The notes under the pieces are model-generated. The model did no database searches, had not been told where the DNA came from, and saw nothing but the letters and a program-made list of their open reading frames with translations. A stretch of 64,000 nt of DNA from Roseiarcus sp963816065 (GTDB lineage Bacteria > Pseudomonadota > Alphaproteobacteria > Rhizobiales > Beijerinckiaceae): assembly GCA_963816065.1 (NCBI GenBank), contig CAWFJG010000016.1:146602-210601 (forward strand). Reading direction: 5' to 3'. The translations under genes and the position numbers were made by a program. Positions 9,513 through 18,343 of this stretch are shown one piece after another (position 1 is the first letter of the stretch; each line of letters starts with the position of its first letter).

Positions 9513-10999
9513 ATGGAGCAAGGACCGGCTGAGGCTGATGCGGGCGACAAGGTGCGCTGCGACGCTTGTCCGGTCAGCTGCTACATCCGTCGCGGCATGG
9601 CGGGCGCCTGCGATCGGTACGCCAACCGCGACGGCAGGCTGGTGCGTGTCGACCCGCATATCCTTCTCGAGCGCACGATGGAGCGCGGCGGCTCGGTCGT
9701 TCCCTTCTCGCTCAACGAAGGGGAATGGTCGGGCGAGATCGTCCCGGACGATTCCGTCTTCGTCACGGCCGTCGGCGCCGGGACGACCTATCCGGACTAC
9801 AAGCCCGCGCCCTTCATCGTCTCGTCCGAGGTCGAGGGCGTCGATATGGTGACCGTCGTGACTGAGGGCATCTTCAGCTACTGCGGCGTCAAGGTGAAGG
9901 TCGACACCGACCGCTATCTCGGCCCCGAGCAGGCGACGGTGCGCGCCGAAGGCGAAGCCGTTGGCCATGTGACGACGGGCGAATATGGTTCGCAGATGAT
10001 GTCGCTCGGCGGCGTGCATCACCTGACCGGCGGCTCGAAGACGGAAGGGCGCGTCGCCTGCGACGTCGCTGCTCGCGCTCTCGAACGGCAGGCCGGTCGA
10101 ACTGACGGTCGACGGCGGCGTCACGATCGTCGTCGAGGCCGGCAGCCGCGCCAATCGTCAACGGGCTCACCGAGGAGCGGATGCGGGTCGGCTGCGGCTC
10201 GGCGACCATCGGCATGTTCGCCAAGCAGTGGCTCGGCCATGTCGACGAGGTCGTCGTGGTGGACGATCACATCACCGGCGTCCTCTCCGAGCATCAGGCC
10301 GGCAAGCTGCTCGACATTCCCGCGACCGGCATCAAGATGAAGGGTAGGCGCTCGACGCCCGGCCGCTACTTTCAGGTCGCCGAGCCCGGCATCGGCTGGG
10401 GCGGCACGAACATTTCCGATCCGCTCTCGATCCTCGGCCCGTTCAATCCGAAAGAGGCGTGGCCCGGACTGACGATGCTGATGGTGTCGACGACCGGCGA
10501 GCACCGAGGCTTCTATCGTCTGGACGAGGCGCTGCGTCCGGTCGAAGCCGAACTGCCGGAGGCGCTGAGGTTTTCGGTCGAGCGCATTCAGGAGAATTGC
10601 GAGCCTGCCCTGTGCGACGGTGCTCTTCATGGGCGGGGCGGGCGGGTCGCTGCGCGCGGGCGTGACCGAAAATCCCGTCCGGCTCACGCGCTCCGTCAAG
10701 GATGCGCTGACCCGCGTGACCTGCGGCGGCGCGCCCGCCTACGTTTGGCCGGGCGGCGGCATCACCTTCATGGTCGACGTGACCCGCCTGCCCGCCAATT
10801 CCTTCGGCTATGTGCCGACGCCCGCGCTCGTCGCGCCGATCGAGTTCACGATGCGGCTCTCCGACTATGCCGCGCTCGGCGGTCACATGGACAACGTGCG
10901 CCCGCTGAGTTCGCTCAGATCGGGCGCGACGCGAAGCATGTTCCGCAGGTCGACGGCAATCCGTGGCCGGTCGAGCCGCCTGCGCGCCGGCGGACTTGA
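9513..10999 (+). CDS. hnr: 6-hydroxynicotinate reductase (frameshifted)
   Basis: An iron-sulfur flavoenzyme that reduces 6-hydroxynicotinate to 1,4,5,6-tetrahydro-6-oxonicotinate, with ferredoxin as donor in the Eubacterium barkeri enzyme. The span equals about 495 codons. The N-terminus has a ferredoxin-like cysteine set, C16, C19, C23 and C33 (CDACPVSC and AGAC). Downstream are GAGTTYPDYKPAPF, TEGIFSYCGVKVKVDTDRY, GEYGSQMMSLGG and VGCGSATIGMFA, then FMGGAGGSLRAGVTENP. The frame breaks near 10060-10075, 10615 and 10905, and the family sequence resumes each time. The ATG at 9513 follows a GAGGTGAG box. It sits between the dehydrogenase and the UPF0280 gene, and the ring-opening enamidase is in the same cluster. 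This enzyme distinguishes the reductive route from the NicC mono-oxygenase route. Confidence 0.82.
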
Positions 11000-11002
11000 C
11001 GC

Positions 11003-11892
11003 ATGAGCGGCCTTGAGCGCGTCGCGGCGCGGCGTCTTCCCGACGGCCGCCGGCTTCATCTTCACGATGGGCCGATCGACCTGATCGTCGAAGCTGTCGG
11101 CGCGCCCAAGGCCGTCGAAGCCGCCTACCGGGCGGCGGCCACTCGTTTTTGCTTCGTGCTCGACGAACTCTGCGCCGAATTGCCGGCGTTGCGCTCGCCC
11201 GCGTCGGCGCGTCCGCGCATTTTCGCAAGTCCGGTCGCCAGGCGCATGGAAGAGGCGGTAGCGGCTCACGCGTCGGAGGCTTTCATCACGCCGATGGCCG
11301 CCGTCGCCGGCAGCCGTCGCGGACGAAATCCTTGCTGCGATGCGCGCAGCGGCGGACGCGGACTCGCCCGCCTCGTCGTCAACAACGGCGGCGATATCGC
11401 CCTCTGGCTCGCGCCGGGCGAGGCGACGACGGTCGGCCTTGTCGACCGGCCGGACCGCCCGTCCCTGTTCGCCCGCGCGCGCCTTGTGGCCGGGGACGGG
11501 ATCGAAGGGATCGCGACGTCCGGCGCGCCGGGGCGCAGCTTCTCGCTCGGCGTCGCCGACGCCGTCACCATTCTCGCGCGTACCGCCGCCGAGGCCGACG
11601 CGGCCGCGACCATGGTCGCGAACGCGGTCGATCTTCCGGGCGATCCTCGCATCGAGCGGCGCCTGGCCCGCGGCCTTCAACCCGACAGCGATCTCGGCGA
11701 CCGGCTGGTGACCTGTTCCGTCGGCCCGCTCGATCGCGGCTTCGATTGCGGCCGCGCTCGAAAGCGGTCTCAGCGTCGCGGCGCGCCTGGTCGGGCGCGG
11801 ATCGATCGCCGCGGCCGGGCTGCATCTGCAGGGCGAGACCCGCGTCATCGGCGCCGCCGCGCTTCGAGCGGCGACTGCGCCAGGCTGTCTAG
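11003..11892 (+). CDS. UPF0280 family protein, ApbE-like (frameshifted)
   Basis: About 296 residues, beginning MSGLERVAARRLPDGRR four bases after the reductase stop, so the two are translationally linked. Family features are FITPMAAVAG, LVVNNGGDIALWL and GIATSGAPGRSFSLGVADAV. UPF0280 proteins are related to the ApbE flavin transferases; NNGGDIAL and the late SLGVADAVT segment correspond to the conserved core of that fold. A pair of compensating shifts lies near 11310-11375 and another shift near 11740. The exact C-terminus is uncertain; the stop at 11892 fits the spacing to the next gene. No biochemical role is established. Its place beside a flavoenzyme suggests cofactor attachment or maturation, which is inference. 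Confidence 0.75.
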
Positions 11893-11914
11893 GGATGCCA
11901 AGGGAGATCGATCA

Positions 11915-12498
11915 ATGCCTGAAGTCGAGGTGCGCAAGCGCGTGACGATCGTCGAGGAGATTGTCCACGAAGGCGGACCGCCGGCGGCCAAGCCGCTCAA
12001 ACGCGGCGCGGCGCTCGCGGTCATCCGGAACCCGTTTGCCGGACGCTATGTCGAGGACATCGCCCCTTTCATGAAGGAGCTCGAACCGCTCGGCCTCGCG
12101 ATGGCGAAGGGCCTCGTCGCGGCGCTCGGCGGCGACCCCAAGGCGATCGAGGGTTATGGCAAGGGCGCCATCGTCGGCGCCGCGGGCGAAGTCGAACATG
12201 GCGCGCTCTGGCACGTTCCCGGCGGCTACGCGATGCGCGAAGTGCTTGGCGGCGCCAAGGCCATCGTTCCCTCGACCAAGAAAGTCGGAGGGCCGGGACG
12301 CGTCTCGACGTGCCGGTCACCCATATCGACGCCTCCTACGTGCGCAGTCATTTCGACGCCTTCGAAGTCGGCGTCGCCGACGCGCCCCGCACCGACGAGA
12401 TCCTGCTCGCGCTGGTGATGACGACGGGCCCGCGCGTTCATGCGCGGGTCGGCGGACTCAAGGCTTCCGAGATCAAGGGAGAGGACGGACTGCGATGA
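11915..12498 (+). CDS. PF06684 'amino acid synthesis' family protein, copy 1 (frameshifted)
   Basis: About 194 residues after repair, start ATG with an AGGGAG box 8 bases upstream. The recurrent pattern is VRKRVTIVEEIVHEGG, then AVIRNPFAGRYVED, GYGKGAIVG, GEVEHGA, a lysine-rich PSTKK segment, IDASYVRSHFD and a C-terminal GGLKASEIKGEDGLR. The frame changes near 12296, just after GGPG. The family has a solved fold but no assigned reaction, and its name comes from weak early annotation. It is followed by a second paralogue with a four-base ATGA overlap. Presence in a nicotinate operon suggests action on a ring-derived acid or on its amide or amine group; this is inference. Confidence 0.8.
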
Positions 12499-13079
12499 GC
12501 GTCAACATTCGCAAGATCGTGACGGTGGTGGACGAGACCCTGACGGAGATGGGTCGCCCCGTCTCGCCGCCGGTGCGCCGTGCGGCGGCGATAGCGGTCA
12601 TCGAGAATCCCTTCGCGGGCCGCTATGTCGAGGATCTCACGCCGCTGATCGCGGCCGGGGAAGAGCTCGGCAAGCTACTGTCCGAGCGCGCAGTCGCAGC
12701 CCTCGGAATCGCGGGCCCCGAGGCTCAGGGCTATGGCAAGGCCGCGCTCGTCGGCGAGGATGGCGAGATGGAGCATGCGGCTGCGCTCCTGCATCCGAAG
12801 ATGGGTACGCCGGTGCGCAAGACGCTCGGCAAGGGCGCGGCGCTGATTCCATCGTCGAAGAAGCGCGGCGGTCCTGGCGCCGAGCTTGACATTCCGCTCG
12901 GCCACAAAGACGCCGCCTATGTGCGCTCGCATTTCGACGCCATGCAGGTCAGCATCAACGATGCGCCGCGCGCGCGAGAAATTGTCGTCGCCGTCGCGGT
13001 GACGACCGGCGGCCGGCCTCTGCCCCGCATCGGCGGTCTCGAGGTCGGCGACATCAAGGGCGAGGACGGGCTTCGCTGA
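12495..13079 (+). CDS. PF06684 'amino acid synthesis' family protein, copy 2
   Basis: A 194-residue intact paralogue of the preceding protein. It keeps the same landmarks in the same order: KIVTVVDETLTEMG, AVIENPFAGRYVEDL, GYGKAALVG, GEMEHAAAL, PSSKKRGGPGAELD, DAAYVRSHFDAM and GGLEVGDIKGEDGLR. The start overlaps the stop of copy 1 as ATGA, so the two are made together and may form a hetero-oligomer. No signal peptide or membrane segment is present. The conserved E/H pair (GEMEHAA) and the KK segment look like active-site candidates, but the reaction is unknown. It closes the run of genes that starts with the reductase and precedes the MarR gene by 31 bp. Confidence 0.88.
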   Translation: MSVNIRKIVTVVDETLTEMGRPVSPPVRRAAAIAVIENPFAGRYVEDLTPLIAAGEELGKLLSERAVAALGIAGPEAQGYGKAALVGEDGEMEHAAALLHPKMGTPVRKTLGKGAALIPSSKKRGGPGAELDIPLGHKDAAYVRSHFDAMQVSINDAPRAREIVVAVAVTTGGRPLPRIGGLEVGDIKGEDGLR

Positions 13080-13110
13080 CGGAGACGCCCGCAGCCGGTC
13101 GGGGGATGAG

Positions 13111-13548
13111 ATGAATGCGCTGACCGAACCGACTAAATCGCCGAGCTATCGGCTCGACGAGCAGGTCGGCTTTCTCCTGCGCCAAGCAAGTCAGCGTCAC
13201 GCGACGCTGTTCGCCGCGCGCCTCGGCGACATCACGCCGACGCAATGGGCCGCCCTGTCGAAGCTGCACGAGGTCGGTCCGACCTCGCAGAATCTGCTGG
13301 GCCGGCTGACGGCGATGGACGCCGCCACAATCAAAGGCGTCGCGGATCGCCTGATGAAGCGCGGCTTCGTTCGCTCCAAGGCCGACGACGCCGACGCCCG
13401 CCGCCGCCTGCTAGCCCTGACCCCGGCGGGTCGCGCCTTCGCCGAGACGAATTGCGCGGACGCGCTCGCCATCAGCAAGGATACGCTCGCGCCCCTGACC
13501 GCACGGGAACGATCGCTCTTCATGGCTCTGCTCGAGAAGCTGATCTAG
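13111..13548 (+). CDS. MarR family transcriptional regulator
   Basis: A 145-residue winged-helix regulator. A dimerisation helix (YRLDEQVGFLLRQASQRH) is followed by the helix-turn-helix (PTQWAALSKLHEVGPTSQNLLGRLTAM) and the wing with the MarR hallmark DDADARRRLLALTPAGRA. The C-terminal helix completes the dimer interface. MarR proteins bind palindromes and release DNA on binding aromatic acids or phenolics, so nicotinate or a ring intermediate is a reasonable effector. It lies between the catabolic genes and the LIV importer genes. Candidate operator sequences sharing TTTGT/ACAAA with CGA are at 5260, 9409 and 13618. Confidence 0.92.
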   Translation: MNALTEPTKSPSYRLDEQVGFLLRQASQRHATLFAARLGDITPTQWAALSKLHEVGPTSQNLLGRLTAMDAATIKGVADRLMKRGFVRSKADDADARRRLLALTPAGRAFAETNCADALAISKDTLAPLTARERSLFMALLEKLI

Positions 13549-13617
13549 TGGCAGGACTGCCTTTGTCTCGACGGCCGGGCGCCCTAAATTGCGACTTGCC
13601 ATGCGGCGGGCGGCTGG

Positions 13618-13642
13618 TATCACTCGTACACAAACGATAGTG
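13618..13642. promoter_or_regulatory. Imperfect palindrome upstream of the LIV-type binding-protein gene
   Basis: The segment holds TATCACTCGT and ACGATAGTG arms around ACACAA, with CACT/AGTG and TATC/GATA pairs. It lies 71-95 bp before the binding-protein ATG and 70 bp after the MarR stop. Size and symmetry are typical of a MarR operator, and its TCGTACACAAA resembles the reverse complement of the site at 5260. Function is inferred. Confidence 0.4.
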
Positions 13643-13712
13643 CGGACCCGCTGAGATCGTCGCCGTTTCGCCGCAGCGGGGTGTTGCGGCTCATGACTGA
13701 AAGAGGGCGCCA

Positions 13713-14922
13713 ATGACCATCCGTAACGCCTTTCGAACCCTGCTCGCCGCGACAGCGGCAAGTCTCGCGCTGTTCGGTCCGGCGCGAGCCGCAGACGAGA
13801 TCAAGATCGGCGAGATCAACAGTTATTCCGGTCTGCCGGCTTTCACCCAGCCCTACAAGAAGGGCTGGGAGCTCGCGCTCGATGAGATCAACGCCAAGGG
13901 CGGCGTCGATGGCAAGACGCTTGTCGTCATCTCGAAGGACGACGGCGGCAAGCCGGCCGATGCGGTCACCGCCGCCAACGAGCTCGTCTCCGACGAAGGA
14001 GTCGCGATGCTGATGGGAACCTTCTTCTCCAATGTGGGGCTCGCGGTGTCCGACTTCGCCGCGCAGAAGAAGGTTCTTTTTCTCGCCGCCGAGCCGCTGA
14101 CGGACGCCATCACCTGGTCGAAGGGCAACCGCTACACGTTCCGGCTGCGCCCCTCCAACACTATGCAGGCGGGGATGCTGGCCGAAGAAGCCGCCAAGCT
14201 CCCCGCCAAGCGCTGGGCGACCATCGCGCCGAACTACGAATACGGTCAATCCGCCGTCGCCGCCTTCAAGAAGCTCCTGAGCGCCAAGCGCCCCGACATC
14301 CAGTGGGTCGCCGAGCAATGGCCGACGCAGGGCAAGATCGACGCGGGCGCGGTGCTCGAGGCCATCGACGCGGCCAAGCCCGACGCGATCCTCAATGTCG
14401 AGTTCGGGCCCGACCTCGTCAAGCTCGTGCGCGAGGGCAATACGCGCGGCACGTTCCAGAACCGTTCGGTCGTGAGCTTCCTCACCGGCGAGCCCGAATA
14501 TCTCGATCCGCTGAAGAGCGAGACTTCCGACCGGCTGGATCGTCACCGGCTATCCCTGGTACGACATCAAGTCGCCGGAGCACGACGCCTTTCTCAAGGC
14601 CTATCAGGACAAGTATCACGATACCCCGCGTCTGGGCTCGGTCGTGGGCTATACGGTGATGAAGGCCGCCGCCGCGATCCTCGCCAAGGCCGGTTCGACC
14701 GATACGGACAAGCTGATCGCCGCCGCGGTGGGCCTGACCTTCGACGGGCCCTTCGGGCCTGTGACTTTCCGCGCGATCGACCACCAATCCACCATGGGCG
14801 CCTTCGTCGGGAAGACGGCGGTCAAGGATGGCAAGGGCGTCATGGTCAATTCCGTCTACCGGAACGGCGCCGACTATCTGCCTTCCGACGATGAGGTGAA
14901 GACGCTCCGGCCGCAGAACTGA
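13713..14922 (+). CDS. LIV-type ABC transporter substrate-binding protein (frameshifted)
   Basis: A periplasmic binding protein of the branched-chain amino acid type (peripla_BP_6), about 402 residues if repaired. A signal peptide with a hydrophobic core (LLAATAASLALFG) and an ARA-A cleavage region is followed by IKIGEINSYSGLPAF, the first strand of the family. Later come NELVSDEGVAMLMGTF and a type I binding-protein hinge. The frame changes near 14523, between DPLKSE and TGWIVTGYPWYD. The family is used for branched amino acids, aromatic acids and urea; in this cluster an aromatic or pyridine carboxylate is likely. It is the first gene of the importer unit that continues through livF. Confidence 0.85.
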
Positions 14923-14931
14923 CGGGACGCG

Positions 14932-14959
14932 AAGGGGCGGGCGCCCGCTTTTGCCCCTT
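14932..14959 (+). terminator. Hairpin between binding-protein and permease genes
   Basis: AAGGGGC (14932-14938) pairs with GCCCCTT (14953-14959) around a GC-rich inner stem ending CTTTT. Placed 10 bases after the binding-protein stop, it probably acts as a leaky terminator or 3' end stabiliser, giving more binding protein than permease. Seen in sequence; function inferred. Confidence 0.45.
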
Positions 14960-14972
14960 TGGTCTGGCCTTC

Positions 14973-16838
14973 ATGATGCAGCTTGTCGTCCTTCAGCTTC
15001 TTTCCAGTCTCGCCAGCGCCGCCTCGCTGTTTCTGGCGGCGTCCGGCCTGTCGCTGATTTTCGGCGTCACCCGCATCGTCAATTTCGCCCATGGCGCCTT
15101 CTTCATGCTCGGCGCCTATATTGCCTTCACGCTGACCGATCGCTTCTCGGGCGCGTTCGGATTCTGGGGCGGGATGGTCGCTGCGGCGCTGGCCGTCGGG
15201 TGCTTCGGGGCGACCTTCGAAATTCTGCTCCTTCGCCGCATCTACCGCGCCCCGGAGCTCCTCCAGCTGCTCGCGACCTTCGGCGCGACCCTGGTCGTCG
15301 AGGATGTCGTGCTGCTCGTCTGGGGCCCGGAGGATCTGCTCGCCCCGCGCGCGCCTGGCCTTGCCGGCGCGGTCCTCATTCTCGGCAAACGCGTGCCGTC
15401 CTACGACCTCTTTCTCATCGCGCTCGGCCCGATCGCGCTCGGCCTCTTGTGGCTCGCGATGCACCGGACGCGCTGGGGCGTGCTCGTCCGCGCGGCGACG
15501 CAGGACCGCGACATGGTCTCCGCGCTCGGGGTGAACCAGAAGTGGCTGTTCACCGGCGTCTTCGCGCTCGGCGCCTTTCTCGCCGGTCTGAGCGGGGCGC
15601 TGGAGACGCCGCGCGACGCCGTCAACCACACGATGGATCTTCGCATCATTGTCGAGATCTTCGTCGTCGTCGTCATCGGTGGGCTGGGGTCGATCAAAGG
15701 CGCCTTCGTCGCCGCAATTCTCGTCTCCGTCCTCAACGCCTTCGGCATCCTGATCCTGCCGAAGATCTCGCTCGTCCTCACCTTTCTCCTGATGGCGGTT
15801 GTCCTGGTCGTCCGGCCGCGCGGCCTGTTCGGAAAGAAGGAAACCGTGCTGCGCCGGTCGGGCGGCGTGATCGTCACGCCCTGGGCGCCGCCGGGGCGCG
15901 AGGCGCTTCTCGTCGCTGCGGCGCTGATGATCGGCGCGGTTATGCTGCCAGCCGTCCTCGGAGCCTATGGTCTCTCGGTCGCAACGGAAGCGGCGATTTT
16001 CGTGCTGTTCGCCGCGAGCCTGCATCTGCTTGTCTCGGTTGGCGGTCTCGTGTCTTTTGGACACGCGGCGTATCTCGGGCTCGGCGCCTATGGCGCGGCG
16101 CTTGGCGTCAAGATGCTGGGGCTCTCCATGATCCCGGCGCTGATCGCCGGGTCTGTTCTTGGCGCGCTCGGCGCGGCCGTTGTCGGCTGGTTCGCCGTGT
16201 CGCTCGCGGGCGTCTATTTCGCGATGCTGACGCTCGCCTTCGCCCAGATCCTGTGGTCGATCGCCTTCGAGTGGGTCTCAGTCACCGGCGGCGACAATGG
16301 CGTCCTCGGCGTCTGGCCATCGTCCTGGGCGTCGAGCGCGGCGCATTACTATTGGCTGACGCTCGCGGTCGTCGCTCTGGCGGTCGCAGGCCTTTGGATG
16401 GTCATCTTCTCGCCATTCGGCTACGGCCTGCGCGCGGCGCGCAATTCCGAGCTCCGCGCCGAGGCGATCGGAGTCGACCGGCGGAGCGTCCAGTGGCGGG
16501 CCTTTGTGATCGCGGGCGCCGCCGCCGGGCTCGCCGGCGCCTTGTTCGCCTTTCTCAAAGGCAGCGTCTTTCCTGAGACGATGGGCGTCTCGATTTCGAT
16601 CGATGGCCTCGTGATGGTGCTGCTCGGCGGCGTCGAGACGGTGGTCGGGCCGATCGTCGGCGCGCTCCTCTATAAGCTCTTGTCGATCTGGCTCGTCAGC
16701 CGCACCGATAAGTCCAGGCTCGTGCTCGGTCTTGCGATCATCGGCCTCGTGCTCGTCTTTCCCAAGGGCGTCGCAGGCTCCCTTTCCGGGCTGCGTCCAC
16801 GCGCGAAGGTCGCTGCGCGCGAGAAGGCGGCGACATGA
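14973..16838 (+). CDS. LIV-type ABC transporter permease, LivH-LivM fusion
   Basis: A 621-residue inner-membrane protein joining the two permeases that are normally separate. Residues 1 to about 290 are LivH-like: GLSLIFGVTRIVNFAHGAFF near the N-terminus, and IVEIFVVVVIGGLGSIKGAFV. After a linker (about 290-310, LRRSGGVIVTPWAPPGRE), residues to about 600 are LivM-like: VGGLVSFGHAAYLGLGAYG, VTGGDNGVLGV and DGLVMVLLGGVETVVGPIVG. No frame disturbance is visible across the join, so the fusion looks genuine. The stop overlaps the start of the LivG-type ATPase. One polypeptide would supply both halves of the transmembrane pore. Confidence 0.92.
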   Translation: MMQLVVLQLLSSLASAASLFLAASGLSLIFGVTRIVNFAHGAFFMLGAYIAFTLTDRFSGAFGFWGGMVAAALAVGCFGATFEILLLRRIYRAPELLQLLATFGATLVVEDVVLLVWGPEDLLAPRAPGLAGAVLILGKRVPSYDLFLIALGPIALGLLWLAMHRTRWGVLVRAATQDRDMVSALGVNQKWLFTGVFALGAFLAGLSGALETPRDAVNHTMDLRIIVEIFVVVVIGGLGSIKGAFVAAILVSVLNAFGILILPKISLVLTFLLMAVVLVVRPRGLFGKKETVLRRSGGVIVTPWAPPGREALLVAAALMIGAVMLPAVLGAYGLSVATEAAIFVLFAASLHLLVSVGGLVSFGHAAYLGLGAYGAALGVKMLGLSMIPALIAGSVLGALGAAVVGWFAVSLAGVYFAMLTLAFAQILWSIAFEWVSVTGGDNGVLGVWPSSWASSAAHYYWLTLAVVALAVAGLWMVIFSPFGYGLRAARNSELRAEAIGVDRRSVQWRAFVIAGAAAGLAGALFAFLKGSVFPETMGVSISIDGLVMVLLGGVETVVGPIVGALLYKLLSIWLVSRTDKSRLVLGLAIIGLVLVFPKGVAGSLSGLRPRAKVAAREKAAT

Positions 16839-17605
16839 GCGCGCTGCTCGAAGTCCGCGACCTCGCCAAGGCCTATGGCGGCGTGCACGCGGTGGCCGGG
16901 GTCTCGCTGTCCGTCTCGCAGGGCGAGATCGTGGCCCTGATCGGCCCGAACGGCGCGGGAAAGAGCACCTGCTTCAACATGCTGAACGGCCAGATCGAAC
17001 CGGACGCGGGCACGATTCTCATGGGGGACCGCGACATCGCAGGTCGGCCGCCACGCGAGATCTGGCGGCTCGGAGTCGGGCGAACCTTCCAGGTCACCGC
17101 GATGTTCGTCTCGATGACGGTGATGGAAAACGTGCAGGTCGTGCTTTTGTCGCACGCGCGCCGGCTCGGCCGCCTGTGGGGGATCGCCGTGCGCGAGCAG
17201 CGGGCCCGCGCCGCGGACCTCTTGGCGCTGGTCGGCATGGGCGGGCAGGCCGAGCGGGCCGCCGCGGAGCTGGCCTATGGCGACCTCAAGCGGCTGGAGC
17301 TCGCGGTGGCGCTCGCCAACGAACCCCGCCTCCTTCTGATGGACGAGCCGACGGCGGGCATGTCGCCTCGCGATCGCGGCGAGCTGATGGGGCTCGTCGC
17401 CGATATCGCGCGGGCGAAGAATATCGGGGTGCTCTTCACCGAGCATGACATGGACGTGGTCTTCCGTCGCGCCGACCGCATTCTCGTCCTGAGCCGGGGC
17501 CGGCTGATCGCTCAAGGCTCGCCCAACGAGGTGAGACGCAACGCGGACGTGCAGGCGGTCTATCTCGGCGAGGGACTCACCTATCATGACGGCGGCGGCT
17601 CATGA
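16835..17605 (+). CDS. livG: LIV-type ABC transporter ATP-binding protein LivG
   Basis: A 256-residue ATPase. Walker A GPNGAGKST lies near residue 36, the LivG-type signature region reads LAYGDLKRLELA, and Walker B is LLLMDEPTAGMSP followed by FTEHDMDVVF with the switch histidine. The C-terminal VRRNADVQAVYLGEG is characteristic of LivG. Its ATG overlaps the permease stop and its stop overlaps the LivF start, giving tight coupling. It powers uptake by the fused permease together with LivF. Confidence 0.93.
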   Translation: MSALLEVRDLAKAYGGVHAVAGVSLSVSQGEIVALIGPNGAGKSTCFNMLNGQIEPDAGTILMGDRDIAGRPPREIWRLGVGRTFQVTAMFVSMTVMENVQVVLLSHARRLGRLWGIAVREQRARAADLLALVGMGGQAERAAAELAYGDLKRLELAVALANEPRLLLMDEPTAGMSPRDRGELMGLVADIARAKNIGVLFTEHDMDVVFRRADRILVLSRGRLIAQGSPNEVRRNADVQAVYLGEGLTYHDGGGS

Positions 17606-18309
17606 CCGCGATGCTGGCGGTCGAGGACCTCAAGGCGCGCTACGGCGCGGCGCAGATTCTCGACGGCGTATCGTTCCTCGTCAGCAAGGGCGCGGTGACG
17701 GCGCTGCTCGGCCGCAATGGCGCGGGCAAGTCGACCACGTTCAAGGCGATCATCGGGCTCGTCAGGCGCGAGGGCTCTGTACGCTTTCTCGGCCGCGAAA
17801 TCGTCGCCGAGGAACCGTTTCGCATCGCGCGCGCGGGCCTCGGCTATGTGCCGGAGGACCGCCGCATCTTCACCGAGCTCACGGTCGAGGAAAACCTGAT
17901 GGTCGGCCTGCAGCCGCCGCGCGAGGGCGCGCCCCACTGGACACCGGAAAAGATCTACGGCCTCTTCCCCAATCTCGCGGAAAAGAGGCGGCGTCCCGGC
18001 GGCGCGATGAGCGGCGGCGAACAGCAGATGCTGACGATCGGCCGGACGCTGATGGGCAATCCGAAGCTCATCATGCTCGACGAGCCTTCCGAGGGCATCG
18101 CGCCGCGCATCGTGGAGCAGATGGCCAGGGTCATCCTCGATCTGAAGCGGGAGGGCCTGAGCGTGCTCGTCTCCGAGCAGAACCTGCATTTCGCTCGCCT
18201 CATCGCCGACGATGCGGTGATCCTCGAACGCGGCGTGGTGCGCTTCGCCGGCGCCTTCAAGGCGCTTGAAGCGCGTCCCGACGTGCGCGACGCCTATTTC
18301 GCCGTCTGA
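17602..18309 (+). CDS. livF: LIV-type ABC transporter ATP-binding protein LivF
   Basis: A 235-residue ATPase paired with LivG. It has Walker A GRNGAGKST, the signature MSGGEQQML, Walker B LIMLDEPSEGIAP and the LivF-type VSEQNLHFARLIAD tail. GYVPEDRRIFTELTVEEN is the Q-loop region of the family. The start overlaps the LivG stop by four bases. It is followed after 34 bp by the enamidase gene, so uptake and ring opening are probably expressed from one message. Confidence 0.93.
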   Translation: MTAMLAVEDLKARYGAAQILDGVSFLVSKGAVTALLGRNGAGKSTTFKAIIGLVRREGSVRFLGREIVAEEPFRIARAGLGYVPEDRRIFTELTVEENLMVGLQPPREGAPHWTPEKIYGLFPNLAEKRRRPGGAMSGGEQQMLTIGRTLMGNPKLIMLDEPSEGIAPRIVEQMARVILDLKREGLSVLVSEQNLHFARLIADDAVILERGVVRFAGAFKALEARPDVRDAYFAV

Positions 18310-18343
18310 CCGAAGACGGCGCTTCGACAAGGAGACGAACTCA

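Noticed and set aside
14951..16576. A 541-codon frame overlapping the fused LIV permease in another frame
   Set aside because: High GC leaves long alternative frames. The permease frame has full family motifs; this one is arginine-rich noise.
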